A DNA stretch of 64,000 nt from UBA1181 sp045639525 (GCA_045639525.1 JAZUDI010000046.1:1-64000), one strand, 5' to 3'. Positions 1 to 9,836 are shown, counted from the stretch's first letter. The notes: generated from the letters alone by a model not told the origin. Program-made: numbers and translations.

Positions 1-1140
1 CGACAGCTATACTTGGGACGGTACCGAATATACCGTGTCTGGCGATTATGTGAAACAATACACGACTGTGAACGGTTGTGACTCTACGGTGACCTTGCAC
101 TTGACGATCAACAAGTCGGTAACCAACGAGATCAGCGAGACGGCGTGCGACAGTTACACCTGGGACGGCACGGAATATACCGAGTCGGGCAACTATACCA
201 AGCACTTTACGACTGTAGCGGGTTGCGACTCCACAGTGACGCTGCACTTGACCATCAACCACTCCGCGAAGATGGAGATCTTCGAGGAGGCTTGTGTCTC
301 TTATACTTGGGACGGAGTGGTCTATACTGCGTCAGGTGATTATACAAACCATTATCTGACCGCAAAGGGTTGCGATTCTACCGTGATCTTGCATTTGACG
401 ATTGTTGATGCCTTCACCAAGGAGTTTTCGGAGACGGCTTGCGATAGCTACACTTGGGATGGCACCGAATATACGGTGTCAGGCGATTACGTGAAGCAAT
501 ACACGACCGCGAACGGCTGCGACTCGACAGTGACCTTGCATTTGACGATCAACAAGTCTGTAGCCAATGAAATCAGCGAGACGGCGTGTGATAGTTACAC
601 TTGGGAAGGTACGGAATATACCGTGTCAGGCGATTACATCAAGCACTTTACTACGGTGGCGGGCTGCGACTCCGCGGTGACTTTGCATCTGACAATCAAC
701 CACTCCGCAAAGACGGAGATTGATGAGTCTGCTTGTAGTAGTTTCGTTTGGGATGGTACTGAATATATCGCATCGGGCGATTATACGAAGGTTTATACCC
801 TTGCGAACGGCTGCGATTCAACTGTGACCTTGCACTTGACAATTAACCAACCTGTGACGATCGAACTTTCGGAAACGGCTTGCGACAGCATCGTTTGGGA
901 TGGAACAACGTACACCGAATCTGGTGATTATACGAAGCTTTACCAGACGGTAGCCGGTTGTGATTCGACCGTGATTATGCATTTGACACTTCTCCACGCC
1001 GTATCCAATGAGATCAGTAAATCTTCTTGCCAAAGCTACATTTGGGATGGTACGGAATATACAGAGACGGGTGATTATACGAAACGCTACACCGCATCCA
1101 ATGGCTGCGACTCGACCGTGACATTGCACTTGACGATCTA
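1..1140 (+). repeat. 147-bp tandem coding repeat, 8 units
   Basis: The 49-codon unit recurs every 147 bases: the CGACAGCTATACTTGGG block at base 1 returns near 148 and 442. Units 1-3 resemble units 4-6 more than they resemble each other, sharing the VKQYTT, KHFTTVAGCDS and ASGDYT variants. This points to a 441-bp three-unit duplication. Differences between copies are mostly at third codon positions. Confidence 0.85.
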
Positions 1141-4100
1141 TACGGAGCCTATGGGTATCCGCTACGATACCTTGGTGGTCTGTGGCCAAACCTCTTATCT
1201 TTTCAGAGGTGTCAACTATCCAAGAGGTACGCACGATATTACATATAACATTCCGAATGGAGAGGAGTTCTGCGACTCTGTTGTCAACTTCCATTTGGTA
1301 GTGGTGCCTGCCGCTTCAAAACCAGATCCGGATGTTGTCTATAAGTGGGGATGTAAGGGCGTCCGTACAACATTCGGATTCACGACCAGCGAACCTTATA
1401 CCGCATTCCAATGGTATATTCAGGGAGAACTCCAAACAGAGGATCCTTGGGTATCCACCCGCGTCCGTTCTGAATTCACGGGTAACGACAATTACCAATA
1501 TATGCTCATCCGCACCACGCCAGAGGGTTACTGCCCAGATACCACCGTTTATATCTGCAATTCAACCCACTCTGTCGAGTCGGGTGATGTGAAGCCAATG
1601 ATACTCTTTGCTGGAGAGGATTGCAAGGCGACGATCCGTTTGCGTGATTATATGCCTGGATTCAACGACTTGTGCTCTATTGACTATGCGGATACAGTCT
1701 GTGGCTATAATGTCAATCGCTTGGGCGAGATGATGGCCGGACCGGATGACTATTACACCTTTGTGGATGGCGACTCTATCTATTGGCGTGTGGGTGTGGT
1801 TGGTAACGATGGTGTGAACTATGCGGTCAGCAATCCAAGTTTCCACCAACGTGTGACGGTGAGAGATACCACCTCTCCAAGAATCGATGCGTTGGGCATC
1901 TCTTACCAAAACAGATTCAAGGAGGTTGTCGATTCAGTGGTGGGTGATGTGACCTTGACGGTTCCTTTGACCGATGTGACCGATCATATCTCCGACAATT
2001 GCGATGCGGTGGATGATCTGACGGTGAAGTATAGTTATGATAATCTTCACTACAATGAATTTGCGGGCATTGATGTTGAAATGAATGTATATACCCAACC
2101 GACGAAGTGGGTATATTATACGATCAGCGATAGAAGTGGAAACGAGACGCTCGACAGCGTTTTGTACCGTATCGAGAGGAAGAGTTTGGTCGGAGATGAT
2201 TCCTTCGCAGTGGTCCGCGACACGATGGTTTGCCCTCGGGAGATGCCTTATGTATGGCACGGTGTTGAGTTCACTGAATCTGGATCCTCCAAGGTGGTGG
2301 GTGCGGCCCACTTGACCTTGAATGTGGCGGAGGGATACGAAAAGACCGATACGGTGATCGTTTGCGAGTCTTTTGTTTGGCGTGATGGTGTCGAGTACAC
2401 CAATAGCACCCAAGCGCCAATCTTCTATGTCAACAATGGACCAGGAGAGTGCGACTCATTGATCCATTTGAATTTGACCGTGTTGAACCCTTCCAGTGGA
2501 AGCGACTCCATTGTGGTCTGCGTGAAGGAGTTGCCTTACAATTGGAACGGATTCTCCTTGACGGGAGATTCTGTCTTGGCGCTGCGCAATGTCTATGGAT
2601 GTGATTCGCTTGTGAATGTCAAGGTGATGATCTTGCCGATCGCGACCGAGACCATTTATGACACGGCTTGCGTCTCCTATACGCTGAATGACTCCGTCTA
2701 TACCGAAAGTGGAACTTATGAGCAGGTGCTCACCTCCAATGTGACCGGTTGCGACTCCATCCTCACTTTGCATTTGACTATCCATGATGTGGCCAAGTCT
2801 GAAATGACCAAGACGGTATGTGGATCGTTTACATTGAATGATGTCGTCTATACCGAAACGGGCGTCTATACACAGCGTCTCGTATCGAATGTGACGGGCT
2901 GCGACTCCATTTTGACCTTGAATTTGACGGTCCGCCCACTTTCGGATGGCAAAGATACCATCCGCGTCTGTGAGGGTGAATTGCCGATCGTATGGCACAA
3001 CAGAGTCGTGGAGGGTGATACTTTGATGACCTTCGTGAACCAGTTTGGATGCGACTCCATAGTGGATGTCAAGGTAATTATCAACCATTCGGTTGTGATG
3101 GAGATCACGGATACGGCTTGCGGCGTTTACACCTTGAATGGTATTGAATACGCCAAGTCTAACGATTACATTCAACGACTCACGGCTCAGAATGGTTGTG
3201 ATTCCATCATCAACCTCCACTTGACGATCTTACCGCCAGCGCCACAAACCAATTTACACGAGAGCGCTTGCGGCTCCTATACTTTGAATGACAGCGTCTA
3301 TACGGAGAGTGGTGTCTATTCTCAATTGTTACAAACAGAGCGGGGTTGCGACTCTATCGTGATGCTCTATTTGGAGATTCTGCCATCGTTGGAGTATAGT
3401 TTCAAGGATAGTACGAGAGGCGCATATCACTGGAACGACTCGGTTTATACCGTAAGTGGTCAATATCAACAAAAGTTCCAGTCTAAGGCTGGCTGCGACT
3501 CTGTCGTGACCTTGGATCTGAAGATTTTGGAGGCTCCGAAGGTAATAGTGGAGGATACGGTATGTAGCAACGAGGGACTTGTGTGGAATGGTGTTTTACT
3601 CAAGGAGAGCGGTGTCTATCCGAAGACCGAAACAACTGTTTTTGGTGATGACTCCACCACCATCTTGCACTTGACCGTTTTGCCTACGAGCTCTTATACG
3701 ATCTACGATACGGCTTATGTCTCCTATACCTTGAACGACAGTGTTTATACCGAAAGCGGTATCTATACCCAAGTGTTGAGGGGCTCCAACGGTTGCGATT
3801 CCACCTTGATTCTGAATTTGAAGGTCAACGCGTTGCCAGTTGAATACCTCACAAAAAGCGGCTGTGGCGCCATTGTCGTGAACGATTCCGTCTATACGGT
3901 CAGCGGACGTTACGAGCAACATTTGAAGAGAGAGGATGGTCTCGACTCCACATTGGTGTTGGATTTGACCATTTGGCCAACTTATGACATCGTGGTGAAG
4001 GATACCTCTTGCGGCCCTTACTTATGGGAGGGCGATCTCTTTACCGAGAGTGGTATCTATACCAAAAACTTTGAGACCGCTCGTGGTTGCGACTCAATCG

Positions 4101-6904
4101 TCACGATGGATTTGACGGTGTTGGATATCCCGGTTACCCATATTAAAGATACGGCTTGTTCCTCATATACCTACAATGACAGCGTCTATACCAAGAGTGG
4201 CGTGTATGAACATCGTTTCCCTATGGCAAACGGTTGTGATTCCGTGGTTCAATTGGATTTGACCATTTTGAAGGCGCCAATCACATTGATCCACGATACG
4301 GTTTGTATCTCGTACAAGTTGAACGATTCGATTTATACCGAGAGTGGTGTATACGACCAGATGTTCCAAGCGCAGAATGGATGCGACTCCATTGTTCGAT
4401 TGAATTTGGTGGTGTTGAGTTCGCCGACAAGAATTTATTATGATACGGTATGTGCCTCATACACGTTGAACGGCGAGGTGATCACCGAGAGCACCGTATT
4501 CGACAAGCGCGTGGACTCTCCAACGGGTTGTGACTCCATCATCACCGTCCATTTGACGATCTTGCCAGTTAAGTACGATATTTTGTACGCTAACTCATGT
4601 GGCGATTATCTGATCAACGATTCCCTCTATACCAAGAGTGGTAAGTACCAGCAAAAGTTAACTTCGTCATTGGGCTGCGACTCCATTTTGACCATCTACT
4701 TGACCATTTTGGAGCCTACATACGGCGAGGATACCGTGATGTTGTGTGAGAATGCGCCTTATGTGCTTTGGCACGACTATAAGGTCTCATCCGACACGAC
4801 CTTGTCTATCCGTAATAGTATGGGCTGCGACTCCATTGTCGATATCTCTGTGATCCGAGTGCCAGTTCGCAGATCGGAGGTGTCAGACACCGCTTGTGCG
4901 CCATATTATTGGCACGGAAGGGAGTATCTGGTCTCAGGTGATTTCCACTTCGACACCATATCTTCCATTGGTTGTGATTCCATCGAGACCTTGCACCTTA
5001 CCATCTTGCCATCCTACGAGATCTTCTTGCAGGATAGTGCGGTTTCCTTCTATGAGTGGAATGGTGTGAAGTATGAAACGACGGGAACCTATACGCAAAA
5101 GTTCACCTCCGCATTGGGTTGCGACTCTACGGTGACCATCCATTTGACCATTCTTGATCCGCCAGCGGACGCACCGACAAAGGTTAGCTCTTGTATCTCG
5201 TATAACTGGTTTGGCAAGACGTTGACTGAGAGTGGTATCTACTACGAAATTTTGAAGAGTGTAGCTGGAGAAGATAGTATCGTCTCCATCGATTTGACCA
5301 TTCATCAGCCGAAGGTAAACCCAGACACGGTTTACTATACCGTCTGCGAGAATGAGTTGCCAGTGGTATGGAACGGCTATGAGATCCGCAATGAGTACTC
5401 CCGCGTGATTCTTCAGACGGTGGAGGGTTGTGACTCATTCATCAATATCAGACTTCACATATTGCCAACCTACGACACTTTGGAGTATGCGACGGCATGC
5501 GACTCCTTCACATGGCATGGCAAGACTTATACCAGAAGCGGCACTTACCGTGATACGCTCCAGACCATTCATGGTTGCGACAGCACCTTCACCCTTTCTC
5601 TTGATTTGAAACATTCATCCGTGACGGTGATCTCCCGTACGGTTTGTGAGAGCGAGTTGCCTATCCGTTGGAATGAGTATGAGTTCTATAGGGATACCAT
5701 TATGGTGTTCCCAAGCCACAATGGTTGCGACTCCATCATCAAGGTGGATTTGACGGTGAACAAAGAGTACAATTTGATCTTTAATGAGGTAGCTTGCGGA
5801 AACTTCTATTGGCAAGGCAAACTCTTGACTGTCTCCGGAACGTATGTGGATTCCTTCACCACCATGGGTGGTTGCGACTCCATCGTAACCTTGAACTTGG
5901 TTGTCAGCCATCCATACTATGTCGAGTTGGTGGATACCACCATTGCGGGAACCATTTATGAGAAGAATGGATTCACGGTAGATGCGCAACAGATAGGTGA
6001 TTATGAGTATGAGGTGATGCTGAAGTCAGTTTACGGATGTGATAGTTTGGTGCATCTCTCCCTCTTCGTGGATGGTCGCGACATCAATGTAAGGTGGACC
6101 AACGTTTCGGGCGGTGTCGTCGATTACTTGAACGGCGAGCGTTGGGAGCGTAAGTTCTGTGCGAGCGATGAGTATTTTGCGAACTACAAGATCAAATCCG
6201 GTGTGCCTGACTCCTTCAAGATCTCCTTCGACCATGAGGGTATCGCCCAAGGATTTAAGAATGTCTCCGGTCATTTGGACAATACCGACTCGGTCGGACA
6301 CATCTCCTTCGTTGTGCCGGATGGTGTGGCGCCAGGCTCCTATAAAGTGTTTGTCCAACTCTTTGGAGAGGGCAAGTCTAGTACGTTGACTCCATTGAAG
6401 ATCAATATGGGAATGGATTACCGACGAGTTACCCGCATGTGGGGCGATGTTGTCGTCTTCGACAATTCGGATAGGGAGTTCATTGCTTACCAGTGGAAGA
6501 AAGATAACCAAGACATCCCTAATGCGACAGGCCAATACTATTGCGAATACGACGGTTTGGACGGTTTCTACTCATTGGATGCGGTGACGAAAGACCACGA
6601 TACCCTCTATGTCTGCGGAAGGTATTTTGAACCGCAGGAGGTCAATTTCGAGATTTCAAGTTATCCGGTTTATACCAATAGCGGAAAGGTGACCATCTAT
6701 GTGAAGGGTCTCTCTGAAGAGGAGATGCAAAAGGCACGTATGTATGTCTATACGACGGAGGGTATCTTGACCTACTGGACGGATGTGGTCAGCAAAGAGA
6801 CGGAGGTCCGTGTAAGGGCTGGACGCTATATTTGTTTGGTGGTATTGGAAGATCAGCGGAGCGCGTCATGTCGTTTTGTCTCCCATGCGGTCGAGTTAAG
6901 ATAG
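1..6904 (+). CDS. Giant secreted Cys-repeat protein, 5' partial
   Basis: The reading frame is already open at base 2, so the start and signal peptide lie upstream. At least 2300 residues are visible. Eight well-kept copies of a 49-residue repeat open the window. Each has one Cys in an ACDSYTWDGTEYT-like motif and a second in GCDSTVTLHLTI. About 26 more diverged copies run from roughly base 2220 to 6060. Between the blocks (about 1140-2200) are Ig/PKD-like segments (FQWYIQGE) and one HYR-like module (RDTTSPRID). The last 80 residues (YPVYTNSGKVTIYV, AGRYICLVVL) look like a diverged T9SS sorting domain. Such proteins are expected at the cell surface as adhesins or stalk-like fibres; that role is inferred. 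The 6920 gene follows after 15 bases. Ends at TAG. Confidence 0.85.
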   Translation, partial: DSYTWDGTEYTVSGDYVKQYTTVNGCDSTVTLHLTINKSVTNEISETACDSYTWDGTEYTESGNYTKHFTTVAGCDSTVTLHLTINHSAKMEIFEEACVSYTWDGVVYTASGDYTNHYLTAKGCDSTVILHLTIVDAFTKEFSETACDSYTWDGTEYTVSGDYVKQYTTANGCDSTVTLHLTINKSVANEISETACDSYTWEGTEYTVSGDYIKHFTTVAGCDSAVTLHLTINHSAKTEIDESACSSFVWDGTEYIASGDYTKVYTLANGCDSTVTLHLTINQPVTIELSETACDSIVWDGTTYTESGDYTKLYQTVAGCDSTVIMHLTLLHAVSNEISKSSCQSYIWDGTEYTETGDYTKRYTASNGCDSTVTLHLTIYTEPMGIRYDTLVVCGQTSYLFRGVNYPRGTHDITYNIPNGEEFCDSVVNFHLVVVPAASKPDPDVVYKWGCKGVRTTFGFTTSEPYTAFQWYIQGELQTEDPWVSTRVRSEFTGNDNYQYMLIRTTPEGYCPDTTVYICNSTHSVESGDVKPMILFAGEDCKATIRLRDYMPGFNDLCSIDYADTVCGYNVNRLGEMMAGPDDYYTFVDGDSIYWRVGVVGNDGVNYAVSNPSFHQRVTVRDTTSPRIDALGISYQNRFKEVVDSVVGDVTLTVPLTDVTDHISDNCDAVDDLTVKYSYDNLHYNEFAGIDVEMNVYTQPTKWVYYTISDRSGNETLDSVLYRIERKSLVGDDSFAVVRDTMVCPREMPYVWHGVEFTESGSSKVVGAAHLTLNVAEGYEKTDTVIVCESFVWRDGVEYTNSTQAPIFYVNNGPGECDSLIHLNLTVLNPSSGSDSIVVCVKELPYNWNGFSLTGDSVLALRNVYGCDSLVNVKVMILPIATETIYDTACVSYTLNDSVYTESGTYEQVLTSNVTGCDSILTLHLTIHDVAKSEMTKTVCGSFTLNDVVYTETGVYTQRLVSNVTGCDSILTLNLTVRPLSDGKDTIRVCEGELPIVWHNRVVEGDTLMTFVNQFGCDSIVDVKVIINHSVVMEITDTACGVYTLNGIEYAKSNDYIQRLTAQNGCDSIINLHLTILPPAPQTNLHESACGSYTLNDSVYTESGVYSQLLQTERGCDSIVMLYLEILPSLEYSFKDSTRGAYHWNDSVYTVSGQYQQKFQSKAGCDSVVTLDLKILEAPKVIVEDTVCSNEGLVWNGVLLKESGVYPKTETTVFGDDSTTILHLTVLPTSSYTIYDTAYVSYTLNDSVYTESGIYTQVLRGSNGCDSTLILNLKVNALPVEYLTKSGCGAIVVNDSVYTVSGRYEQHLKREDGLDSTLVLDLTIWPTYDIVVKDTSCGPYLWEGDLFTESGIYTKNFETARGCDSIVTMDLTVLDIPVTHIKDTACSSYTYNDSVYTKSGVYEHRFPMANGCDSVVQLDLTILKAPITLIHDTVCISYKLNDSIYTESGVYDQMFQAQNGCDSIVRLNLVVLSSPTRIYYDTVCASYTLNGEVITESTVFDKRVDSPTGCDSIITVHLTILPVKYDILYANSCGDYLINDSLYTKSGKYQQKLTSSLGCDSILTIYLTILEPTYGEDTVMLCENAPYVLWHDYKVSSDTTLSIRNSMGCDSIVDISVIRVPVRRSEVSDTACAPYYWHGREYLVSGDFHFDTISSIGCDSIETLHLTILPSYEIFLQDSAVSFYEWNGVKYETTGTYTQKFTSALGCDSTVTIHLTILDPPADAPTKVSSCISYNWFGKTLTESGIYYEILKSVAGEDSIVSIDLTIHQPKVNPDTVYYTVCENELPVVWNGYEIRNEYSRVILQTVEGCDSFINIRLHILPTYDTLEYATACDSFTWHGKTYTRSGTYRDTLQTIHGCDSTFTLSLDLKHSSVTVISRTVCESELPIRWNEYEFYRDTIMVFPSHNGCDSIIKVDLTVNKEYNLIFNEVACGNFYWQGKLLTVSGTYVDSFTTMGGCDSIVTLNLVVSHPYYVELVDTTIAGTIYEKNGFTVDAQQIGDYEYEVMLKSVYGCDSLVHLSLFVDGRDINVRWTNVSGGVVDYLNGERWERKFCASDEYFANYKIKSGVPDSFKISFDHEGIAQGFKNVSGHLDNTDSVGHISFVVPDGVAPGSYKVFVQLFGEGKSSTLTPLKINMGMDYRRVTRMWGDVVVFDNSDREFIAYQWKKDNQDIPNATGQYYCEYDGLDGFYSLDAVTKDHDTLYVCGRYFEPQEVNFEISSYPVYTNSGKVTIYVKGLSEEEMQKARMYVYTTEGILTYWTDVVSKETEVRVRAGRYICLVVLEDQRSASCRFVSHAVELR

Positions 6905-6919
6905 TAAAGCATTTAGATT

Positions 6920-7828
6920 ATGAGGAAGATTCTAACGATAATAGGAGGTTTGATGTTCACGTTGGCCAGTTGGGGCCAAGGCGAACTCTCTGTGTGCGTG
7001 GGTGGCGGTCTGAACACCATCCTTACGGATCCTAAGTTGGATAGAGCGTTGAGCGGTATCGGTCAGGGTGACGCGGATGCGCGGCTCTCTCCTGGTTTCT
7101 TGATCAGTTCCCGTTTCCTCTATTTCTTCGGAAACGGACATTTAGGTTTGGGAAGTGGCGCTGATTTCATCCACTACTCATCCTCCCTTCAATTAGACGG
7201 CGAACTGGTTACCCCATCTTATGATGACATCAATGGACAGGCTTTCGACTTGATTCAATCCTATGTCGGTTGGCAAGAGAAGCAGCGTCTGTTCACCTTG
7301 GAGTTTCCATTGGGAATCTATTATAAGGCCAATTTCTCGGAGAAATCCAATCTGGTGTTAGGCCTTGGTGGAAAGTTGGTGGTTCCCGCCTTTTCCCGCT
7401 ATCAAATCACCGATGGTGTTTATGAAGTATCCGGCTATTATCCTCAGACGGATGTCACGATCAAGGATTTGCCTCACCATGGTTTCTCTGGCAGTGCGCC
7501 TATTGCGAATGGAGGCTTGAATACGCGTGTCGCATTCTCCGTTTATGGAGAGGTCGGTATGAACTTCGCCATGTCGGATCATCTGCTCTTCCATGTGGGC
7601 CTTTATGCCAATTATGGCATCACCAATATCATTACGGATAAGAAACACGAACCATCGTTGTGGGATGATTTCATGGTGGACAACGAGAGTGCGTTCAGTT
7701 TAAAGGTGACGGAAAAGGCAAAACTCTTCTCCGCTGGCTTGAAGTTGGGTATCACTATCCCTACCAACGCCGATGGTAATACCGAGGGGGCGTCCCGCGA
7801 CGAGAAGATTGCCAAGTCGATAGAGTAG
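6920..7828 (+). CDS. Outer-membrane beta-barrel protein
   Basis: 302 residues. A signal peptide (MRKILTIIGGLMFTLASWGQ) is followed by alternating aromatic and glycine-rich strands typical of a small outer-membrane barrel, for example GHLGLGSGADFIHYSS, FPLGIYYKANF and LLFHVGLYANYGI. The C-terminal end LFSAGLKLGITI is a usual last barrel strand, followed by a short polar tail. It starts 15 bases after the giant repeat gene and is probably cotranscribed with it. In gliding Bacteroidetes, giant adhesins (SprB) are followed by a PorP/SprF-type membrane partner. The layout here is similar, but I see no clear PorP/SprF motif, so a partner role is inferred. Specific family not recognised. Confidence 0.75.
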   Translation: MRKILTIIGGLMFTLASWGQGELSVCVGGGLNTILTDPKLDRALSGIGQGDADARLSPGFLISSRFLYFFGNGHLGLGSGADFIHYSSSLQLDGELVTPSYDDINGQAFDLIQSYVGWQEKQRLFTLEFPLGIYYKANFSEKSNLVLGLGGKLVVPAFSRYQITDGVYEVSGYYPQTDVTIKDLPHHGFSGSAPIANGGLNTRVAFSVYGEVGMNFAMSDHLLFHVGLYANYGITNIITDKKHEPSLWDDFMVDNESAFSLKVTEKAKLFSAGLKLGITIPTNADGNTEGASRDEKIAKSIE

Positions 7829-7855
7829 ATTTTCCGCAATATTTATTGAAAAATA

Positions 7856-7886
7856 TTTGGGAATCAGACCTAATTTCTTAATTTTG
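7856..7886 (+). promoter_or_regulatory. Bacteroidetes-type promoter for the 7971 gene
   Basis: TTTG at 7856-7859, a 19-base spacer, then TAATTTTG at 7879-7886. This is an exact match to the Bacteroidetes -33/-7 consensus (TTTG and TAnnTTTG). It would start transcription near 7893 and leave a leader of about 78 bases. Confidence 0.8.
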
Positions 7887-7908
7887 TATTAGTCTAGTGA
7901 GTTTTGGA

Positions 7909-7936
7909 CCGCGCGTTTGTAGCGTTTGTAGCGCGG
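7909..7936 (+). other. Leader hairpin with repeated heptamer
   Basis: CCGCGC (7909-7914) pairs with GCGCGG (7931-7936). The loop contains two direct copies of GTTTGTAGC or its first eight bases. It lies in the leader of the glycan-binding lipoprotein mRNA, between the promoter and the ATG. Function unknown. Confidence 0.5.
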
Positions 7937-7970
7937 CCTTCATAGGGTAATAATTTAAATTGTTGATATC

Positions 7971-8957
7971 ATGAAAATGAACAGATTCTTTTTGGCTTCG
8001 CTTGCGCTTGCGGCAGGTTTCGCAAGTTGTAGCAATAGTAATGGCGGTTCAGGTAGTTCTATCCCTGAAATGAAAAGAATGCATTGCGAATTCGTTCCTG
8101 ACGGAGAAGAGGCAATCATCTACGGTAGTAATTTGAAAAGGGCGGAAATCATCTTCCCAGGTGCGGAGAATCCTGCAAAGGTTGTCTCTTCTTGCGATAC
8201 GATGATCAAGGTAATCGTACCGGAAGGTTCTGAGGATGGTCAATTGAAGATCAAGTGCGGAGACAAGACTGTCTTGTCAAAGTTCTTCTTCCGTGATAAC
8301 CGTAACATCATTGTCAACTTCGACCATCGTCTTGCAACTTGGGGCGGTTACAATCCAAAGGATGAGAACGGTGAGTTGATCACTGGAACATTGGAGATGG
8401 GTACAGAGATCACACCATTCGCCAATGGCGCTAAATTGCCAGAGTCTTGTAGTGGCAACTATGGTTTGTTGTATGGAAAGTACAACACGCCTTGGATGAT
8501 GAACCAATGTATGTATATCCAATATGTGGCAAACCCAATGGAGGGTGGTAGAGGTAGAATTTCCGTTGCTTCCAAAGCTTTCGAATCATATGACATGAGT
8601 TCTTTGGCTTTGAAGTTTGAGGTATTCGTTCCTAAAGAGTGCGCTTACAAGGGTATCAAGACTGAGATCTTCTTCGGTCCTATCGATTCTCCTGACAAGC
8701 ATGGTCGTGATGTCTCTCCAATCTGTTTCTGGGAGCCTTATAAGAATGATGGTTCATTCTCTACCGATTCATGGACCACTGTTACCATTCCATTGTCGGA
8801 GTTCTATCACAATACCAAGACCGATACCGATACTTTCGATGTTGACTTCGATTTGAAGAAGGCGACCAACTTGAGTTTCTTGCAATTCGGTCAACCAGAG
8901 GGCGAGCCTCAAATCATGATGTGCGTGGATAACTTCCGCGTGGTTCCTATCGAATAA
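7971..8957 (+). CDS. Surface glycan-binding lipoprotein
   Basis: 328 residues. The signal peptide ends in a lipobox (GFASC), so the mature protein is lipid-anchored and probably surface-exposed. An N-terminal IPT/TIG-like segment (GEEAIIYGSNLKRAEIIFPG) is followed by a jelly-roll-like C-terminal half (GGYNPKDENGEL, SLALKFEVFVP, LSFLQFGQPEGEPQIMMCVDNFRV). This order resembles the SGBP-B xyloglucan-binding family, in which the C-terminal domain binds polysaccharide. No SusC/SusD pair or glycoside hydrolase is nearby, so the ligand cannot be guessed. It has its own promoter and is followed by terminators, so it is a single-gene transcript. Confidence 0.75.
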   Translation: MKMNRFFLASLALAAGFASCSNSNGGSGSSIPEMKRMHCEFVPDGEEAIIYGSNLKRAEIIFPGAENPAKVVSSCDTMIKVIVPEGSEDGQLKIKCGDKTVLSKFFFRDNRNIIVNFDHRLATWGGYNPKDENGELITGTLEMGTEITPFANGAKLPESCSGNYGLLYGKYNTPWMMNQCMYIQYVANPMEGGRGRISVASKAFESYDMSSLALKFEVFVPKECAYKGIKTEIFFGPIDSPDKHGRDVSPICFWEPYKNDGSFSTDSWTTVTIPLSEFYHNTKTDTDTFDVDFDLKKATNLSFLQFGQPEGEPQIMMCVDNFRVVPIE

Positions 8958-8981
8958 TCTGAACCGAAATTTAAGAATAAG

Positions 8982-9042
8982 GTATTGCCTTTGAGGCAAT
9001 ACGAAAAGAAAGTGGGCTGGATTCGTGAAAATCTAGCCCACT
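8982..9042. terminator. Two hairpins, bidirectional terminator
   Basis: The first hairpin is GTATTGCC/GGCAATAC (8982-8989 with 8995-9002). The second is AGTGGGCTGGAT with ATCTAGCCCACT (9011-9022 with 9031-9042), followed by TCTTTTAT. On the minus strand the second hairpin is also followed by a T-rich run. It can therefore end both the lipoprotein gene and the minus-strand operon that ends at 9100. Confidence 0.75.
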
Positions 9043-9099
9043 TCTTTTATGTGGTCAAAAGTTAAGAAAGTTCAGTTCGACGAACTCCGTTGAATTTCC

Positions 9100-9834
9100 T
9101 CAGAATTGTTTGAAGTGCTCTTCCGCCTCTTTCAGGCTATCCAGTTTGCCCACATCAATCATGCGTAGGTTATTGTTCAGATGGTAACCGATTTTTGCCT
9201 TCGCCGCATTTTCGATGTAAAAATCCATGATAGGAAATTTTGCTGGATAATCTTTCATGAGGTTGAAGATGGCGGGAGAGAGTACGTGTATGCCGGAAAA
9301 GGCGAATTTGAGGCTCTTGTTAGGATTGAAATCCGCAAAGGGTGATTTGATCTCTCCTGTCTTGGTGTTCATCCAACCCTTTAATCTCTTCTCTTCGTTG
9401 AAATAGAGATAGCGGGAGGTCTCTCGCTCCTTGACCAGTAGGGTGGCGTCGTTGCCGCTACTCTTGTGGATCTGGTACAACTCCGCAAGGTTCGCATCTG
9501 AAAGAATGTCCACGTTATGGATCAAGAAGGGTTCTCCGTCGTCGAAGAAATGTGATGCCTTGCGGATGCCTCCTCCTGTGTCCAACAAGAGATCCCGCTC
9601 GTCGGAGACTTCGATGCGTAGACCGAAATTTTTCTTCTCCTTCAAGAATTCAGTGATCTTGTCCGCATGGTGGTGGACATTGATGATGAGCTCATCAAAA
9701 CCTTGTTGGCCCAATTTTAGAATGACATGTTCCAATAGCGTCTTGCCGCCAACGGGGACCAACGCTTTGGGAATCGTATCTGTGATCGGTTTAAGGCGAG
9801 TGCCTAACCCCGCCGCAAAAATCATGGCTTTCAT
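9100..9834 (-). CDS. Sugar-1-phosphate nucleotidyltransferase
   Basis: 244 residues. The N-terminal Rossmann signature is present: AAGLGTRLKPITDTIPKAL, with the G-x-G-T-R-L loop and the Pro-Lys-Ala motif. The metal-binding Asp lies in HNVDILSD. FSGIHVLSP and IDVGKLDSL follow, as in short nucleotidyltransferases. Length and motifs fit MurU-type (N-acetylmuramate-1-phosphate uridylyl) or mannose-1-phosphate guanylyltransferase-type enzymes, which make NDP-sugars for the envelope. No partner sugar kinase is adjacent, so the sugar is not settled. It starts two bases after the ctp stop and is the last gene of the operon. Confidence 0.85.
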   Translation of the reverse strand: MKAMIFAAGLGTRLKPITDTIPKALVPVGGKTLLEHVILKLGQQGFDELIINVHHHADKITEFLKEKKNFGLRIEVSDERDLLLDTGGGIRKASHFFDDGEPFLIHNVDILSDANLAELYQIHKSSGNDATLLVKERETSRYLYFNEEKRLKGWMNTKTGEIKSPFADFNPNKSLKFAFSGIHVLSPAIFNLMKDYPAKFPIMDFYIENAAKAKIGYHLNNNLRMIDVGKLDSLKEAEEHFKQF

Positions 9835-9836
9835 AT

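Noticed and set aside
1..1140. Tandem repeats as a CRISPR array
   Set aside because: The 147-bp units are coding throughout, with no short repeat-spacer pattern and no cas genes.
818..3220. Several minus-strand frames up to 254 residues
   Set aside because: They lie opposite the Cys-repeat protein and repeat with its 147-bp period, so they are shadows.
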